Source of the DNA: Liopterus haemorrhoidalis
Taxonomy: Eukaryota; Arthropoda; Insecta; Coleoptera; Dytiscidae
Assembly: GCA_963971575.1 (NCBI GenBank)
Contig: OZ020611.1
Span: 143,742,419-143,806,418, forward strand
DNA: 64,000 nt
Reading direction: 5' to 3'
Made by a program: the position numbers and the translations under genes. Shown here in pieces: positions 51,991 to 63,105 of the stretch. The notes under the pieces were generated by a model, which had not been told where the DNA came from, ran no database searches, and saw only the letters and a list, made by a program, of their open reading frames with translations. Every line of letters starts with the position of its first letter. Within the stretch, counting starts at the first letter, position 1.

Positions 51991-51992
51991 TA

Positions 51993-52713
51993 TGAGGCAA
52001 AAAAAATTCTGCCCCTGCTATTCAAATGATTTTCAGCCCACCATTTTTCAAGTTATTTTCTAAATTTATGCTCTCCGTTTTCCAAATGATTTTCTGAAAA
52101 TTTTTGACATTGCTATGGAATAACATGATCCTGATAATCCAGTTGCTGTTTTTATCTGGCTATTGAATATAGAGACTAAACTATAGAAATATAAAGAATC
52201 TCAAGTTTAGTTAAGTATCTGTGACAAGAAGTGCTGAGAACCGAAACCATTTTGTCGGGTATACAGTTTCGGGTTTCGGGCAAAACAGGATATGTAACTT
52301 CGAGCAACTCGGTTCCGGATACTCGGTTCGGAAACGGTCAACTCGACGACGGAGAGAAATCTCACTGACAAAAATTATATTGTAAAGAAAATATAATCCG
52401 TCAAAAGAGCTGTGGGGTATTACAAAAGATAAAATTGTATATTTTTTAAATTATACAGTTTCTTCAACAAGTTTTGAATTTATTTATGTAAGTAATATAG
52501 ATTTTTAAATAAATATGTGTGAGTTCTCCTTGTATCAAATAAAAATGTCACTTTTTAAGAATACATGAAAATTGCGGTATCTGTAAATTTTATTTCTTTT
52601 ACTACATCAAATTAGATAAATTACATAATTATATAAATTATGTTCACATTACATGGTAAGATATTTTTTAATACAAATTAAAGTCTTACATTTAACGCAG
52701 ATACTGTTTTACT
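51993..52713. other. intergenic; hAT end fragment at 52235-52345
   Basis: GTGCTGAGAACCGAAACC followed by CGGGTTTCGGGC/GGTTCCGGATACTCGG motifs resembles the end of the hAT element at 38420, probably a decayed copy. The remainder is AT-rich. Confidence 0.4.
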
Positions 52714-53136
52714 CAGTGACGGCTGAAACAGTGAGGCGCTGGGACAGTGACCTCCTAAAAATTTTTAGTAAAAAAGCTAAATTTAATACTTTATATATAC
52801 TTCCTTAAAATTGCATTAAAGTAGCTAGATATATCTGCATATTTTTATTTTTATTATTTCTTATTCAAAGATTTTTCATATAAATGTTAGATTTAAAAAA
52901 TTTAAATCAAGACAACAACGCTCGGAAGGACACTCCACGGAGTGTCCCAAGATGCAGCGTTGCCACATGCAATATCTAATGTTCTTATCTACATATGTAG
53001 CCAAGAATTTACTAGGAACGGCAACAGCGGCGAAGGTTAGTGTTGTATGTATTAGTTAATTACGGCCGGTGTCCCGTAGCTTAGTTCGGTCGTTGTGATT
53101 TGTGACAAGTACTTAAACGTGAAAATGAATCGAATG
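52714..53136. other. hAT-like left end and intergenic sequence
   Basis: At about 52716 CAGTGACGGCTGAAACAGTG with AGGCGCTGGGACAGTGACC looks like the left terminus of a hAT family common in animals. I could not place its right end. The CACTCCACGGAGTG palindrome is at 52930. Confidence 0.35.
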
Positions 53137-53191
53137 AAGCACGTTAGTTTTATTAAAATATACTGTATATTTTAATAAAACTAACGTGCTT
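53137..53191. repeat. perfect 55-bp palindrome (27-bp arms)
   Basis: AAGCACGTTAGTTTTATTAA plus AATATAC, then a single T, then the exact reverse complement. A short foldback repeat 22 bp upstream of the (GACA)n repeat. Confidence 0.95.
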
Positions 53192-53213
53192 AACTATGAA
53201 ACAAAATTATTAA

Positions 53214-53790
53214 TAAAAAATCAGCTGGGGCCACCACAGGACCGACCGCCATTATAAAGTACTTGTATACAATATATTCTAGCAGCAGAGTAGAAATAAT
53301 TTGGCCTAATATTTTCTAACAGAGATATTATTTATCATGACCATGGAAACGTTACATATAAGTATGAAAATTTGAGACTGAAAAAATTTTTCGAAATTTT
53401 TCGTTTCATCAAAAAACATCTCAAATAAAAGTTATTAGTTATTGCATTTATAGCAACTTTTGTTAAATAAATTTTTTCGAAATATTTTTCTGTTGCTAAA
53501 TATTCGCAAAAATCTTAAAATCGACACGAGAAAACTCCCATTTTTAGTCAACCGATTTTTAACAAAAGTTGATCAACTCGTGCCATTGATGGCAGAAGCT
53601 TAAATATGAAGTTTCATAAAAATCCTTCTAGCCGAATTTGCTCTACACGTGTACACAGACAGACCGACAGACATCATGCTAAAAATAGTCAAAACGTTAT
53701 GTAGGGACCTCAATTCGTGGAGATCCATCGAAATCTCGAAATCGGTATGATCACAATACCTCCCTTATATATGTTGGCGGTCGGTAAAAA
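53214..53790 (+). repeat. (GACA)n-containing repeat, copy 3 of 3
   Basis: Starts AAAAAATCAGCTGGGGCCAC and ends TATATATGTTGGCGGTCGGT. It shows the 11-bp inverted pair ACCGACCGCCA (53240-53250) and TGGCGGTCGGT (about 53775-53785) without mismatch. The GACA run is only about three units. An extra ~60-bp partial duplication (around 53385-53490) repeats TTTTTCGAAATATTTTTCTG. Confidence 0.88.
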
Positions 53791-53796
53791 TATGGG

Positions 53797-54153
53797 TCCT
53801 CATCGGCCAAAATTGAATATTTCCCAACAGGATAAAAATGGGAATAGAACATTTAATCGAAAGTTTAGTAAAAAACAATATTTAAATACAAGTTGGTTGT
53901 GTGGATGTGATAAATAAAATGTTTTTTTGTTTGTTTCGTGTGTTTGATTTGCTCATCAGACGCATATGAAATAAAGACAGTAAATAGTGTTAAAGATATT
54001 AAACAATTCAAAGATAAAGTTCTTAAACATAATGTGTCTCATAAACATATGCATTATTCGGTCAAATTTGCCATGCTGGGATCGGTAAATATACGATTTG
54101 AACTTGATACTGCGTATAAACGTTCAATTAAAGAACATAACGAAAAGGTTTAA
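53797..54153 (+). pseudogene. hAT transposase N-terminus with TTF-type zinc finger, frameshifted
   Basis: The frame begins GPHRPKLNISQQDKNGNRTF with SKKQYLNTSWLCGCDK, then shifts (about 53911) to CFFVCFVCLICSSDAYEI, DIKQFKDKVLKHNVSHKHMH and RFELDTAYKRSIKEHNEKV. 'W..CGC...N...C..CLLF' followed by 'H..S..H......' and 'Y...I..HNEKV' is the TTF zinc-finger start of DUF4371-type hAT proteins (ZMYM-like relatives). It stops just after NEKV, so catalytic parts are absent. It directly follows the repeat ending at 53790. Confidence 0.75.
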
Positions 54154-54645
54154 TCTAATATTTAAATACATGTGAATATTTGTAGGTATCTGCTTAATTA
54201 ATAACCAAATATGTTATGTTTCTGACTACAAAGCATTGTCTTAATAATATTGCAATTTTAATAATAATAATAATAATAATAGAAGTAATAACTACAAAAA
54301 TGATAATAATAATATTGACCATAAATCTTAATAAAAGTGCCAGATTTGTCAGTTTTTCTAGTTGCAGAACATATTTTCAGGTATTTTTTATTTATTTACT
54401 TTTTTCTCGTATAAATATATTTTAATATATATATATATATATATATGGGAAAAAAGTGTCCCCCCAAATATTTTAGTCACCAGCCGCTACTGGTTTTACT
54501 TTATCATAAACAAATATCAAATTATAATCCAAATTGATAAATGCACCCTTATGTTTATTTCCATCCAGCATAAGATGTTCGGGATTTGGAAATTTCTAAG
54601 TAGGTAGATTATATCGGAATTATCGTAACACTTTTAAACACTTTA
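54154..54645. other. intergenic with TAA and TA microsatellites
   Basis: (TAA)n at about 54259-54280 and (TA)n at about 54424-54446. 54570-54630 repeats a phrase from 39275-39345. Confidence 0.5.
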
Positions 54646-55480
54646 AACTTGAGACGGGCTGTAGGTGGAGTGGGCTGGCCGTAAGAGTCCCGGCTGGCAT
54701 GGAAGCTACCATAGAGGCCGGCAATCACGGGTTCCAGACGAGCCTGAGACCAATCAATGGGGAAGAAGAGGATCGCTGCCTAGAGATCGGGGATATAATA
54801 ACCTGTGACGGGAGCTCCTGCGGAGAAGATGCTCAGTTGCGCATGTGTTATTTAGAGGCTTTGCTTAGTCCGCGTGGAATAGGCAAGATCGGGTCGTGGA
54901 TAGCACTCCAGATTATGCGTGCTACTTTGTGGCCGTATCCATGTGTCGCTGCTAGGGCTTATATATTTCGGAGAGTATGCAGCCACCAGCGGTCTGCTGG
55001 CCCGAATATAGTGAATGCCCCCCCAGGGTCATTCCCGCGCCTGACGTTGACTATCGGGAGCCAGTTATGTCAGTTATGTGGTCTCGTGATATGCGTGCTC
55101 AATTACGCATGTATTCTTGGGGTGTTTTGCCTGTCCGCGTTGTGTTGGCGTAACCCGGGTCGTGGTTAGCACTCTAGGCTGTGCGAGCTACTTTGTGGCT
55201 GTAACCTTATTAGAGATTACTCTGCCGTCATGTCTGAAAGGGCCATGCCCCGAGAACTGGCGTTGACGGCTGGTTCCAACAGCGAAGGACGTTATGGCAG
55301 CGCAAGCTGTGATTAAACATCGCTACCACCACCACACAGTGTTCACTGGCCAACATCATTGTCAACTACGAGTCCCAGTCGCCGTTACCGACATCAGGGA
55401 CCAATAGTCCACTCAACCCGATATCAAACCAGTACCCCGGCATGCACTGTCTGCTTCTACTATGCAATAGCCTATACATC
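54646..55480. other. unexplained GC-rich block with an internal ~50-bp duplication
   Basis: Composition rises sharply compared with both sides. GGGTCGTGGATAGCACTCCA (54891) and CGGGTCGTGGTTAGCACTCT (55157) begin two related ~50-bp segments ending CTACTTTGTGGC. A 156-residue open frame (54699-55169) starts MEATIEAGNHGFQTSLRPIN but has no domain I know. Its length may just reflect fewer stop codons in GC-rich DNA. It could be a UTR of an unidentified LINE. Confidence 0.4.
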
Positions 55481-55950
55481 CTACCTAGACGCCATCTTCG
55501 AAAGAATCACACTCTAAGATCACAAGTATCAAAGCCACGAACCATAAGTTCACCCCCTCGTAAATAAATATAATAATGTTCAATTTGAGACACTGTTTGC
55601 TGAATGAAATACTTAGATTAATCTGTAATACTAATAAGTCAATAAACCATGTTAATTTTATTCTTTTGTGCTCCAACTACCCACAAGAACCTGACCAATA
55701 AAGATAACGATCAAAGATGTGAATAAAATCAATCTAAAACGCTACGACGCCTAATTTTTTGTTAATAAAAGCGGCCTGCGACGTAAAAATAAAAAAAAAA
55801 TACAACCGCTACAAAGGTTGCCGACCCCTGTTGTAGATTGTCCAAATAAAATAAATAAGTAAATATATTTGTTTGAGTTCTCTTCGCCGAGTTGACCACC
55901 GCCGAGTTTGCGTCGTAGAGTTGACCTGTCCCGGACGCATTCATACGCTC
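55481..55950. other. intergenic; hAT-like right end near 55829
   Basis: AAAGGTTGCCGACCCCTG at 55813-55830 is a common hAT right terminus; no left partner was identified. No gene otherwise. Confidence 0.35.
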
Positions 55951-55951
55951 A

Positions 55952-56096
55952 AAATCACGGCAGCTGGACTGTCAAAGATTGGTGTTCAATTTTATTTACA
56001 GATGAATCACATATAATCTTACGATCACCAGATGACCGTGAACGTCTTTGGCGGAAACCTGAAAAACTATATAGTAACTGTGATATCAAGAACTGA
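55952..56096 (+). pseudogene. Tc1-like transposase fragment (first catalytic Asp)
   Basis: The frame reads NHGSWTVKDWCSILFTDESH with IILRSPDDRERLWRKPEKLY. 'W...DW..ILFTDES....D.R..VWR' is the region around the first catalytic Asp of Tc1-like enzymes. It is only about 48 codons long; the reading frame upstream of it is not homologous. It ends at a TGA at 56094. Confidence 0.75.
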
Positions 56097-56655
56097 GTTT
56101 ATAAATGTCCAAGTAATGTAGATAAGGAAAAATATTTAAAATTGTTTCAGTGGTACAATATACAAAAACATGTTGTCATTATTCTATGAATTAGGAGAGC
56201 ATTTCATTAAACGCTTTCCAGTCGAGTGAATAGAGAATCATTGAACTGATAAACGTTTTAATAAATTTAACATTGAATAGTATAACAACACTGATAGCCT
56301 TTAATTATATTGAAGCATTGCAACGTAATGCAGATTGTGCCAAGTCAGCATTTGATACATAATAAATTAATAATTCACAATCAGTACGCGGAGACACATG
56401 TTCAGAGCGAGAACGTTCAAGGTTCACAATAAACCAAGCGCCTCGCTTCAATGCCAGTTTATTTATTCCTAAAACTGCGCTCAGTGACAGCTCATAGAAT
56501 TTTAGATGAGTCTTATAACCACAGAAGTATAATAAACTGGACTGAGATTGTGTTTATTAATAATAAAAATGAAAGAAAGTCTGAGATTAACAAGCCAATA
56601 CTTTCTTTCGTTAATACGATGGTTATTCCAAAAGTAATGCATAAAATACTGTAGA
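56097..56655. other. intergenic, no recognised gene
   Basis: AT-rich; the frame at 56451-56654 has no recognised motif. Confidence 0.3.
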
Positions 56656-56989
56656 CTCTACAGCAGAAGTGGCCAACCCAAATGATCTTGCGGGCCACTT
56701 TGGAAATGCATCATAACTCTGCGGGCCGCATATAAAATTATATATCTCCATATTAAATTTAGACCCACTATAGACATTTTTTTGGAGTGAAAAATTGAAA
56801 CATAATGTATTATTATTATTGTGTTTACTATAATAATTGAGTTTATGGCAGTCGGACAGGTGTAAAAATAAATAAAAAAGTTTATTTAACTAAGCTTACG
56901 TTTCGATTTTTATTAAAATCTTTCTCAGAGCTGAAAAGATTTTGAATATAAATTAGTTTGAAAATTACATAATTAATTATTATTATATA

Positions 56990-57307
56990 CAGAGCCGGCG
57001 CAAGGGTATGCGGCGCCCGCAGGCAAGATTGAATTGAGCGTCCCCTAGATCAAAAAAGATCCTCACCTTAAAATTTTAAATAAAGACCTAAAAAAAAGGT
57101 CCTCACTTCTAAATTTCAAGTGAAGACCTAAAAAAAAGGTCCTCATTTCTCGATTTCAAGTGAAGACCTAAAAAAAATGGTCCTCACTTCTCAAATTACA
57201 TTTCACATTACTTTTTTTAAGCACCCTTTCGAATCTCACGTCAGCCCCCCATCAAGGAGGCGCCCGCATGCACCACATGCCTAGCATGCCCGTTTGCGCA
57301 GGCTCAG
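56990..57307. mobile_element. hAT MITE (318 bp) nested in the 56664 element
   Basis: The left end CAGAGCCGGCGCAAGGGTAT pairs with the right end GTTTGCGCAGGCTCAG; both have GGCGCCCG motifs nearby. The outer octamers ATTATATA and TTTTTATA match at six of eight. Its interior is a ~38-bp tandem repeat (57050-57195). Confidence 0.7.
57050..57195. repeat. ~38-bp tandem repeat, about 4 copies
   Basis: The unit is AAAGGTCCTCACTTCTAAAT, then TTCAAGTGAAGACCTAAAA. Reverse complement resembles the GGAGGTGAAGACC minisatellite at 1660-1850. Confidence 0.85.
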
Positions 57308-58099
57308 TTTTTATAAGAATACATTGATAAAACTACAGCAGAATGGATTGAGATACTAAGTATACATAAATAAATTAATAGTTTATAGATAAGCTATTGA
57401 TGAAAAAATTAAATCATTAAAAAATATTTATTTTACTAGTGCAATATTTGTTTCTCCACTCTTTCATTTAGCTTTTGCGATTGACCATTATAAAATAAAT
57501 ATATTTTGTAAAAGTGTGATGAATCTCGCGGGCCTGAAAAATGTTCAAGGCGGGCCACATGCAGCCCGCGGGCCGCGGGTTAGCCACCCCCTGCTCTACA
57601 GTGTAGAGTAAAATCTGGAAATAGATACATCATGAACATTCTAATTCAAAATAATCCACTTGTATACATATATGTAGCCACTGAATATTGTGATAGGTCA
57701 TCATCAAGCCTTGTCCATTATTAGTTGATATTGGTAGGGATGATCCGATACTATTGATTCGATACCAGTATCGATATTTTTCATTCGATATCACGTTTTT
57801 AGTATCGATACTAATCTTCGGATACTTAACTAATATCAGAACATTTGACCCAGTACCGTATCGAATCCTTTTTTTTGTGATTACATTTTTTTTTAATAAG
57901 AAACACTTCTAAAAATTGTAATCTGGTGAAAACTAGTAGCTCTAGTAGCTCTTTGGAGTCACCATACTGACATTGCACATGAGAAGAGGAAACTAAAATC
58001 AGACACAGGCCAACGTGGTTCTAACAAAACTGAACATAAACTGAGTATTTGAAAAATCCAGTTTCACCTCTGAAATCCAATCCGCTACTGGTTTGGGAC

Positions 58100-58290
58100 G
58101 ATATGAAGACAGTCTTCCCTAACATATAAAATTGCTCAGAAATTCATGTCTGTAGTAGCGACGTCAGTTCCTTCAGAGCGCTTATTTTCGAAAGCAGGAG
58201 CCACTGTATGCAGAGACAGATATAGGCAAAAGGCTTACTAAACTGTTTTTTATCGGTGCTTGTAATGAAGAAGAGTGGAGTGTTTAATTA
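58100..58290 (+). pseudogene. hAT transposase dimerisation domain remnant
   Basis: The frame gives LTYKIAQKFMSVVATSVPSE with RLFSKAGATVCRDRYRQKAY, then a stop and TVFYRCL. 'LA.K.LSV.ATSVPSER.FSKAG.....R.R' is the most conserved block of hAT transposases (Ac/hobo-type C-terminal dimerisation). It lies in the plus orientation within the element whose termini surround it, so it is probably that element's own gene. Confidence 0.88.
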
Positions 58291-58425
58291 AACAATCACT
58301 CAGACCTATAGGCGCCATTGCCTTACTATTTTTAATACTAACCTGACATCCAATTTCAAAACTAAAAATTAATGAAATCAACATTTCCTCTTAGTTTGTT
58401 TTTACAATAGTGAACAGCATATATA

Positions 58426-58849
58426 GGCTATTCCAAACCTTTAGACTAAACTAGATTTTGAAATCTAGTAATTTTTATCTATTAATTGGGACTTTTGGTC
58501 ATTTTGTTTAAGCTTTGTAAATCATACTCACATTGCAAATTCTAGATTAAATTGATTGTTATTATAAAATGTCTTTTTCATTGCATGTTAATTTTTTGTC
58601 ATTCTTAATAAATATTTCCCATTTATTTATTTGTTTTGTCTTCAAAATATGTAAAAAAGTATTAAAATTTTTAATAAATGACATTCATTTCCATGTTTTC
58701 ACTCACAGAACAGTTTCACTGTTGGAATTTTAAATTTTCACATAACAACCTGAAAAACGAAATAACCCAAGCAAGGTCCGTTCTCGTGACTCGTGACAAC
58801 CTAAAAGAACGAAATTCCCATTTAGTTCCGCCTAAACGTTTGAAATAGC
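58426..58849. mobile_element. TTAGGCGGAACTA-family MITE, full-length copy
   Basis: The left end GGCTATTCCAAACCTTTAGA and the reverse of the right end GGCTATTTCAAACGTTTAGG with CGGAACTAA are inverted repeats. The body matches the two halves of 21175-22723 outside its hAT insertion (TTTTGTTTAAGCTTTGTAAA; AATAACCCAAGCAAGGTCCG). Exact edges are uncertain by a few bases. Confidence 0.8.
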
Positions 58850-58925
58850 CTTTATACTTTAATCTATTTATTTTTGTAAAACAATTAAATTGATATTATA
58901 AGAATAAAATGTTTTTTACGTTTTA

Positions 58926-61900
58926 TCTATATATATAAAATCGTAACTAAGCTACCTACTCATAATCAACGCCCAGCCCAAACCACTGAACCTACAATCA
59001 TGAAATTTGGCGAGTATATTCCCTCCATGACGTAAGCACCCACTAAGAACGGATTTTTCGAAACTCATCCTCTAAGTGGGTGAAAAGAGGGTTAAAAGGG
59101 GTAAAATGTGGCTTCACGGTTTTCTTAATATCTCTTAGGTCCAATAAGATATCGACTTGGTTTTTGCTCACAATGATTACTCATGTAAATATTAAAAAAC
59201 TTATTTCAGGATTTTGTTCTAATCGATCACTAAAGGGGTGAATCTACAATCAGGGTGAATTATAGAACCCTTCGCATCTTCTGTGTTTATTGTGTTATAC
59301 AATTAATTTTTAGCATATAGGTGCCTTTTTAAAATATTTAGAAAGTGTTTTGACCGTTTTTTTAATTTTCACCCCTAAAGGGGTAAATTGGTATTTTTTA
59401 TTCGATAGAATTTCGTCTAGACAAAGGAACATAAAATTCGGGGAGTATATCCCTTTTATGACTTAAGAACCCCTAAGAAATAATTTTTCGAAATTTGACC
59501 TCTCAGGGGTGACAAGGGGTGAAATGTGTTTACACGGATTCCTCAATTTCTTTTAGGTCAATAATGTATCGCCTTGGTTTTTGCTTATAAAGATTATCCA
59601 TATAAATGTTAAAAAACCTATTTCAAGATTTTGTCCTAATCGTCCCCTAAAAGGGCGAATCTACAACCAGGGACAATTATAGAACCCGCCGTATTTTCTG
59701 TGTTGGTTGAGTTATAAAATTCTTATTTGGCATATAGATGTCTTTTTAAAATATCTCGAAATAGTTTTGACAGTTTTTCAAAATTTCACCCCTAAAGGGG
59801 AAAAGGATATTTTTTATTTAATAGAACATCCCTTGGACATAGATACATTATATTCGCAAAGTATATTCCCTCCATGAGGTAAGCATACACTAAGACGGGA
59901 TTTTTCGAAATTCAACCCCTAAGGGGTGAAATGTAATTTTAAGGATTCCTAAATATCTCTACAGACCAATAAGATATCGTCTTGGTTTTTACTTACACAG
60001 ATTACCGATAAATGTTGAAAAACTTATTTCAGGATTTTGTTTTTAAATTTCACCCCGAATCTATATATATAAAATCGTAACTTAGCTACTTACTCATAAT
60101 CAACGTCCAGCCCAAACCACTGGACTTACAATCATGAAAATCGGCAAGTATATTCCCTCCATGACGTAAGCACCCACTAAGAACGGATTTTTCGAAACTC
60201 ATCCTCTAAGTGGGTGAAAAGGGGGTTAAAAAGGGTAAAATGTGGCTTCACGATTTCTTTAATATCTCTTAGGTCCAATTAGATATCGCTTTGGGTTTTG
60301 CTTACAATGAGTAATCATGTATATATTAAAAAACTAATTACTGGATTTTGTCCTAATCGACCTCTAAAGGGGTGAATCTACAACTAGGGTGAATTATAGA
60401 ACCCTTCGGATTTTCTGTGTTTATTGTCTTCTAACATTCCTTTTTGGCATATAGGTGTCTTTTTAAAATATTTAGAAAGTTTTTTGACCGTTTTTTTAAA
60501 TTTCTCCCCCAAAGGGGTAAATTGGTATTTTTTATTTGATAGAATGTCGTCTAGACAAAAAAACATAAAATTCGGGGAGTATATCCCTTTTATGACTTAA
60601 GCACCCCCTAAGAAATGATTTTTCGAAATTCGACCTCTTAGGGGTGAAATGTGTTTACACGGATTCCTCAATATCTTTTAGGTCATTAATATATCGCCTT
60701 GCTTTTGCTTACAAAGACTACCCATATAAATGTTGAAAAACTTATTTTTCAGGATTTTGTACTAATCAACCCCTAAAAGAGTGAATCTACAATCGGGGTG
60801 AATTTTAGAACCCGTCGTATTTCCTGTGTGTGTTGTGTTATAACATTGTCCAATAATATATCGCCTTGGTTTTTGCTTATAAAGGTTATCCATATAAATG
60901 TTGAAGTACTTATTTCAGGATTTTGTCCTACTCATCCCCTAAAAAGGTGAATCTACAATCAGGGAGAATTGAAGAACCCGTCATATTTCCTTTGTTCGTT
61001 GAGTAATAAAATTCCTGTTTGGCATATAGATGTCTTTTTAAAATATCTCGAATTTTTTTTTACATTTTTTTCAAAATTTCACTCCTAAAAAGGTATATGG
61101 GTATTTTTTATTTGATAGAACATCCCTTGAACATAGATACATGATATTCGCAAAGTTTATTCTCTCCATGAGGTAAGCACCCATTAAGACGGGATTTTTC
61201 GAAATTCAATCCCTAAGGGGTGAAATGTGATATCAAGGATTCCTTAATATCTCTTAGGACCAATAAGATATCGACTTGGCTTTTGCTTATGAAGATTACC
61301 CATACAAATGCCGAAAAATTTATTTCAGGATTCTTTCGTAATCAACTCCTAAAGGGGTAGATCTATAATCGGGGTGAATTATAAAACCCGTCGTATTTCC
61401 TATGTTTATTGAGTTATAACATTCCTTTTTGGCACCTTTTTGGTAAATGGGTATTTTTATTCGATAGAACTTCCGTTAGATATAGAGACATGAAATTCGG
61501 GAAGTATATTCCTTCCGTGATGTAAGCACCCACTAGGAGAGCTTTCGAAAGGGGTAAAATGTGATTTGAAGAATTCCTTAATATACTTTAGGACCAATAA
61601 AATATTGACTTGGTTTTTGATTACAAAGGTTACCCATACAAATTTTTGATACAGTAATTCAGGATTTTGCCCCGAATCAATTTGAATCAACCCCTAAAGC
61701 GGTGAATCTACATTTGGGGTGAATTATAGAAACCTTTTTATTTCCTGAGTTATAACATTCCATTTTGGTACATAATTCATCCCTAAAGGGGCAAATTGGT
61801 ATTATTTGTTCGAAAGAACGTCGCTTGACATAGAGATATGAAATTCAGGAAATATATTCCCTCCATGTCGCAAGCACCCGCTTATATGGAATTTTTCGAA

Positions 61901-63105
61901 ATTCGACCCCTACGAGATGGAAAATGATAAAATGTTTTTCCTCGGATTCTTCATTATCTCTTAGGTCCAATGATATATTGATTTAATTTTTGCTTACAGT
62001 GTTCTAATCATCAACCTAAAGGGGCGATTCTAGATTCCGGGTGAATTATAGAACACTTTGTATCTTCCGTCTTTGTTGTACAATAACTATGTAGTACTTT
62101 TTCGTATTTAGGTGTCTTTTTAATATCATTAGTTTCAAGTTCATTTCATTTTAACCGTTTTTTTATATTTCACCCTTAAATTTCTATTCTTACATTACCC
62201 TACATTACATTGGTACATTGGTATTTTTTAGTAAATAATTGAAATTCGGGAACTATATTTCTTCCATGACGTAGGCAACCACTAAGAAGAGATTTCTCGA
62301 AATTCAACCCCTAGGGGGTGAAAACGAATTTCTCAATATCTCTTGATGAAATAACGATTTGCTTCTTACTTACTATGGTTACCCGTAAAAAATGTAATTT
62401 AGAATTTTGCTGCAAGCAGCACTTAACGGGGGCGAATCTACATTAAATCAGGGCGAGTTATATATTCTTTCTTAACTTCTTGGTTTGTTGAGTTATAAAA
62501 TTCCTTTTTGGCATATCATTTTTTTCTTTTAGACTTTTTTTTTACTTATAAAGGGGTAAATTGATATATTTTTGATTAGATACATGGAATTCCGGGAACA
62601 TATTCCTTCCATAACGTAAGCATCGAACCCTTTATATCTCCTGTGCTTCTTGAGTTATAACATTCCTTTCTGGCATATAGGTGAGTTTTTAAAATCTTTC
62701 GATAGTATTCTGACAGTTTTTTAAATTTCATTCCTAAAGGGTAAATTAGTATTTTTTATTAGAAATAAGAAATTCCAAGAGTACATTTCTCGATATGACG
62801 TAAGAACCCACTAAAAAAGAACTTTTCGACCCCTATTGGGTGAAAAGGAATAAAATGTTATTTCACGGATTCCTATATATCTCTTAGGAGAGATGAGATA
62901 TCGACTAGATTTTTGCTTATAAAGGTTACCCGTGCACATGTTTAGAAACAAACTGAAAATTTTACACTAATGAGCCTCCAAAGGGATGAATCTACACTTG
63001 ACGAGAGAGTAAGCAATGTGATCTATAGAGAACCATGACTTATAATAATTGCACGATGATGGCAGACCGTCAATATACCGTAGCGAAGCACGGGTACTCA
63101 GCTAG
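58926..63105 (+). mobile_element. non-autonomous Helitron (4.2 kb) with two 5' ends and tandem array
   Basis: The 5' end TCTATATATATAAAATCGTA follows an A; the 3' end has a hairpin-like CCGTAGCGAAGCACGG, then GTACTCAGCTAG and T. This fits Helitron rules: TC start, hairpin, CTAG end, insertion between A and T. A second 5' end, with the same first ~150 bp, begins at 60060. Between lie about ten degenerate ~410-425-bp units keyed by GTGAATCTACAATCGGGGTG at 59239, 59656, 60372, 60781, 60948, 61358, 61702, 62034, 62442 and 62987. No Rep/helicase gene. Confidence 0.85.

Larger units (their letters stand above)
56664..57593. mobile_element. hAT element (930 bp), TSD CTCTACAG
   Basis: It starts CAGAAGTGGCCAACCCAAAT and ends GGGTTAGCCACCCCCTG, flanked by identical CTCTACAG (56656-56663, 57594-57601). 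GCGGGCC(A/G)C motifs cluster inside both ends. It carries another hAT MITE at 56990-57307. No transposase. Confidence 0.92.

Noticed and set aside
60384..60566. Minus frame with a basic Lys-rich stretch
   Set aside because: Chance frame in the Helitron's tandem unit, broken in the other units.
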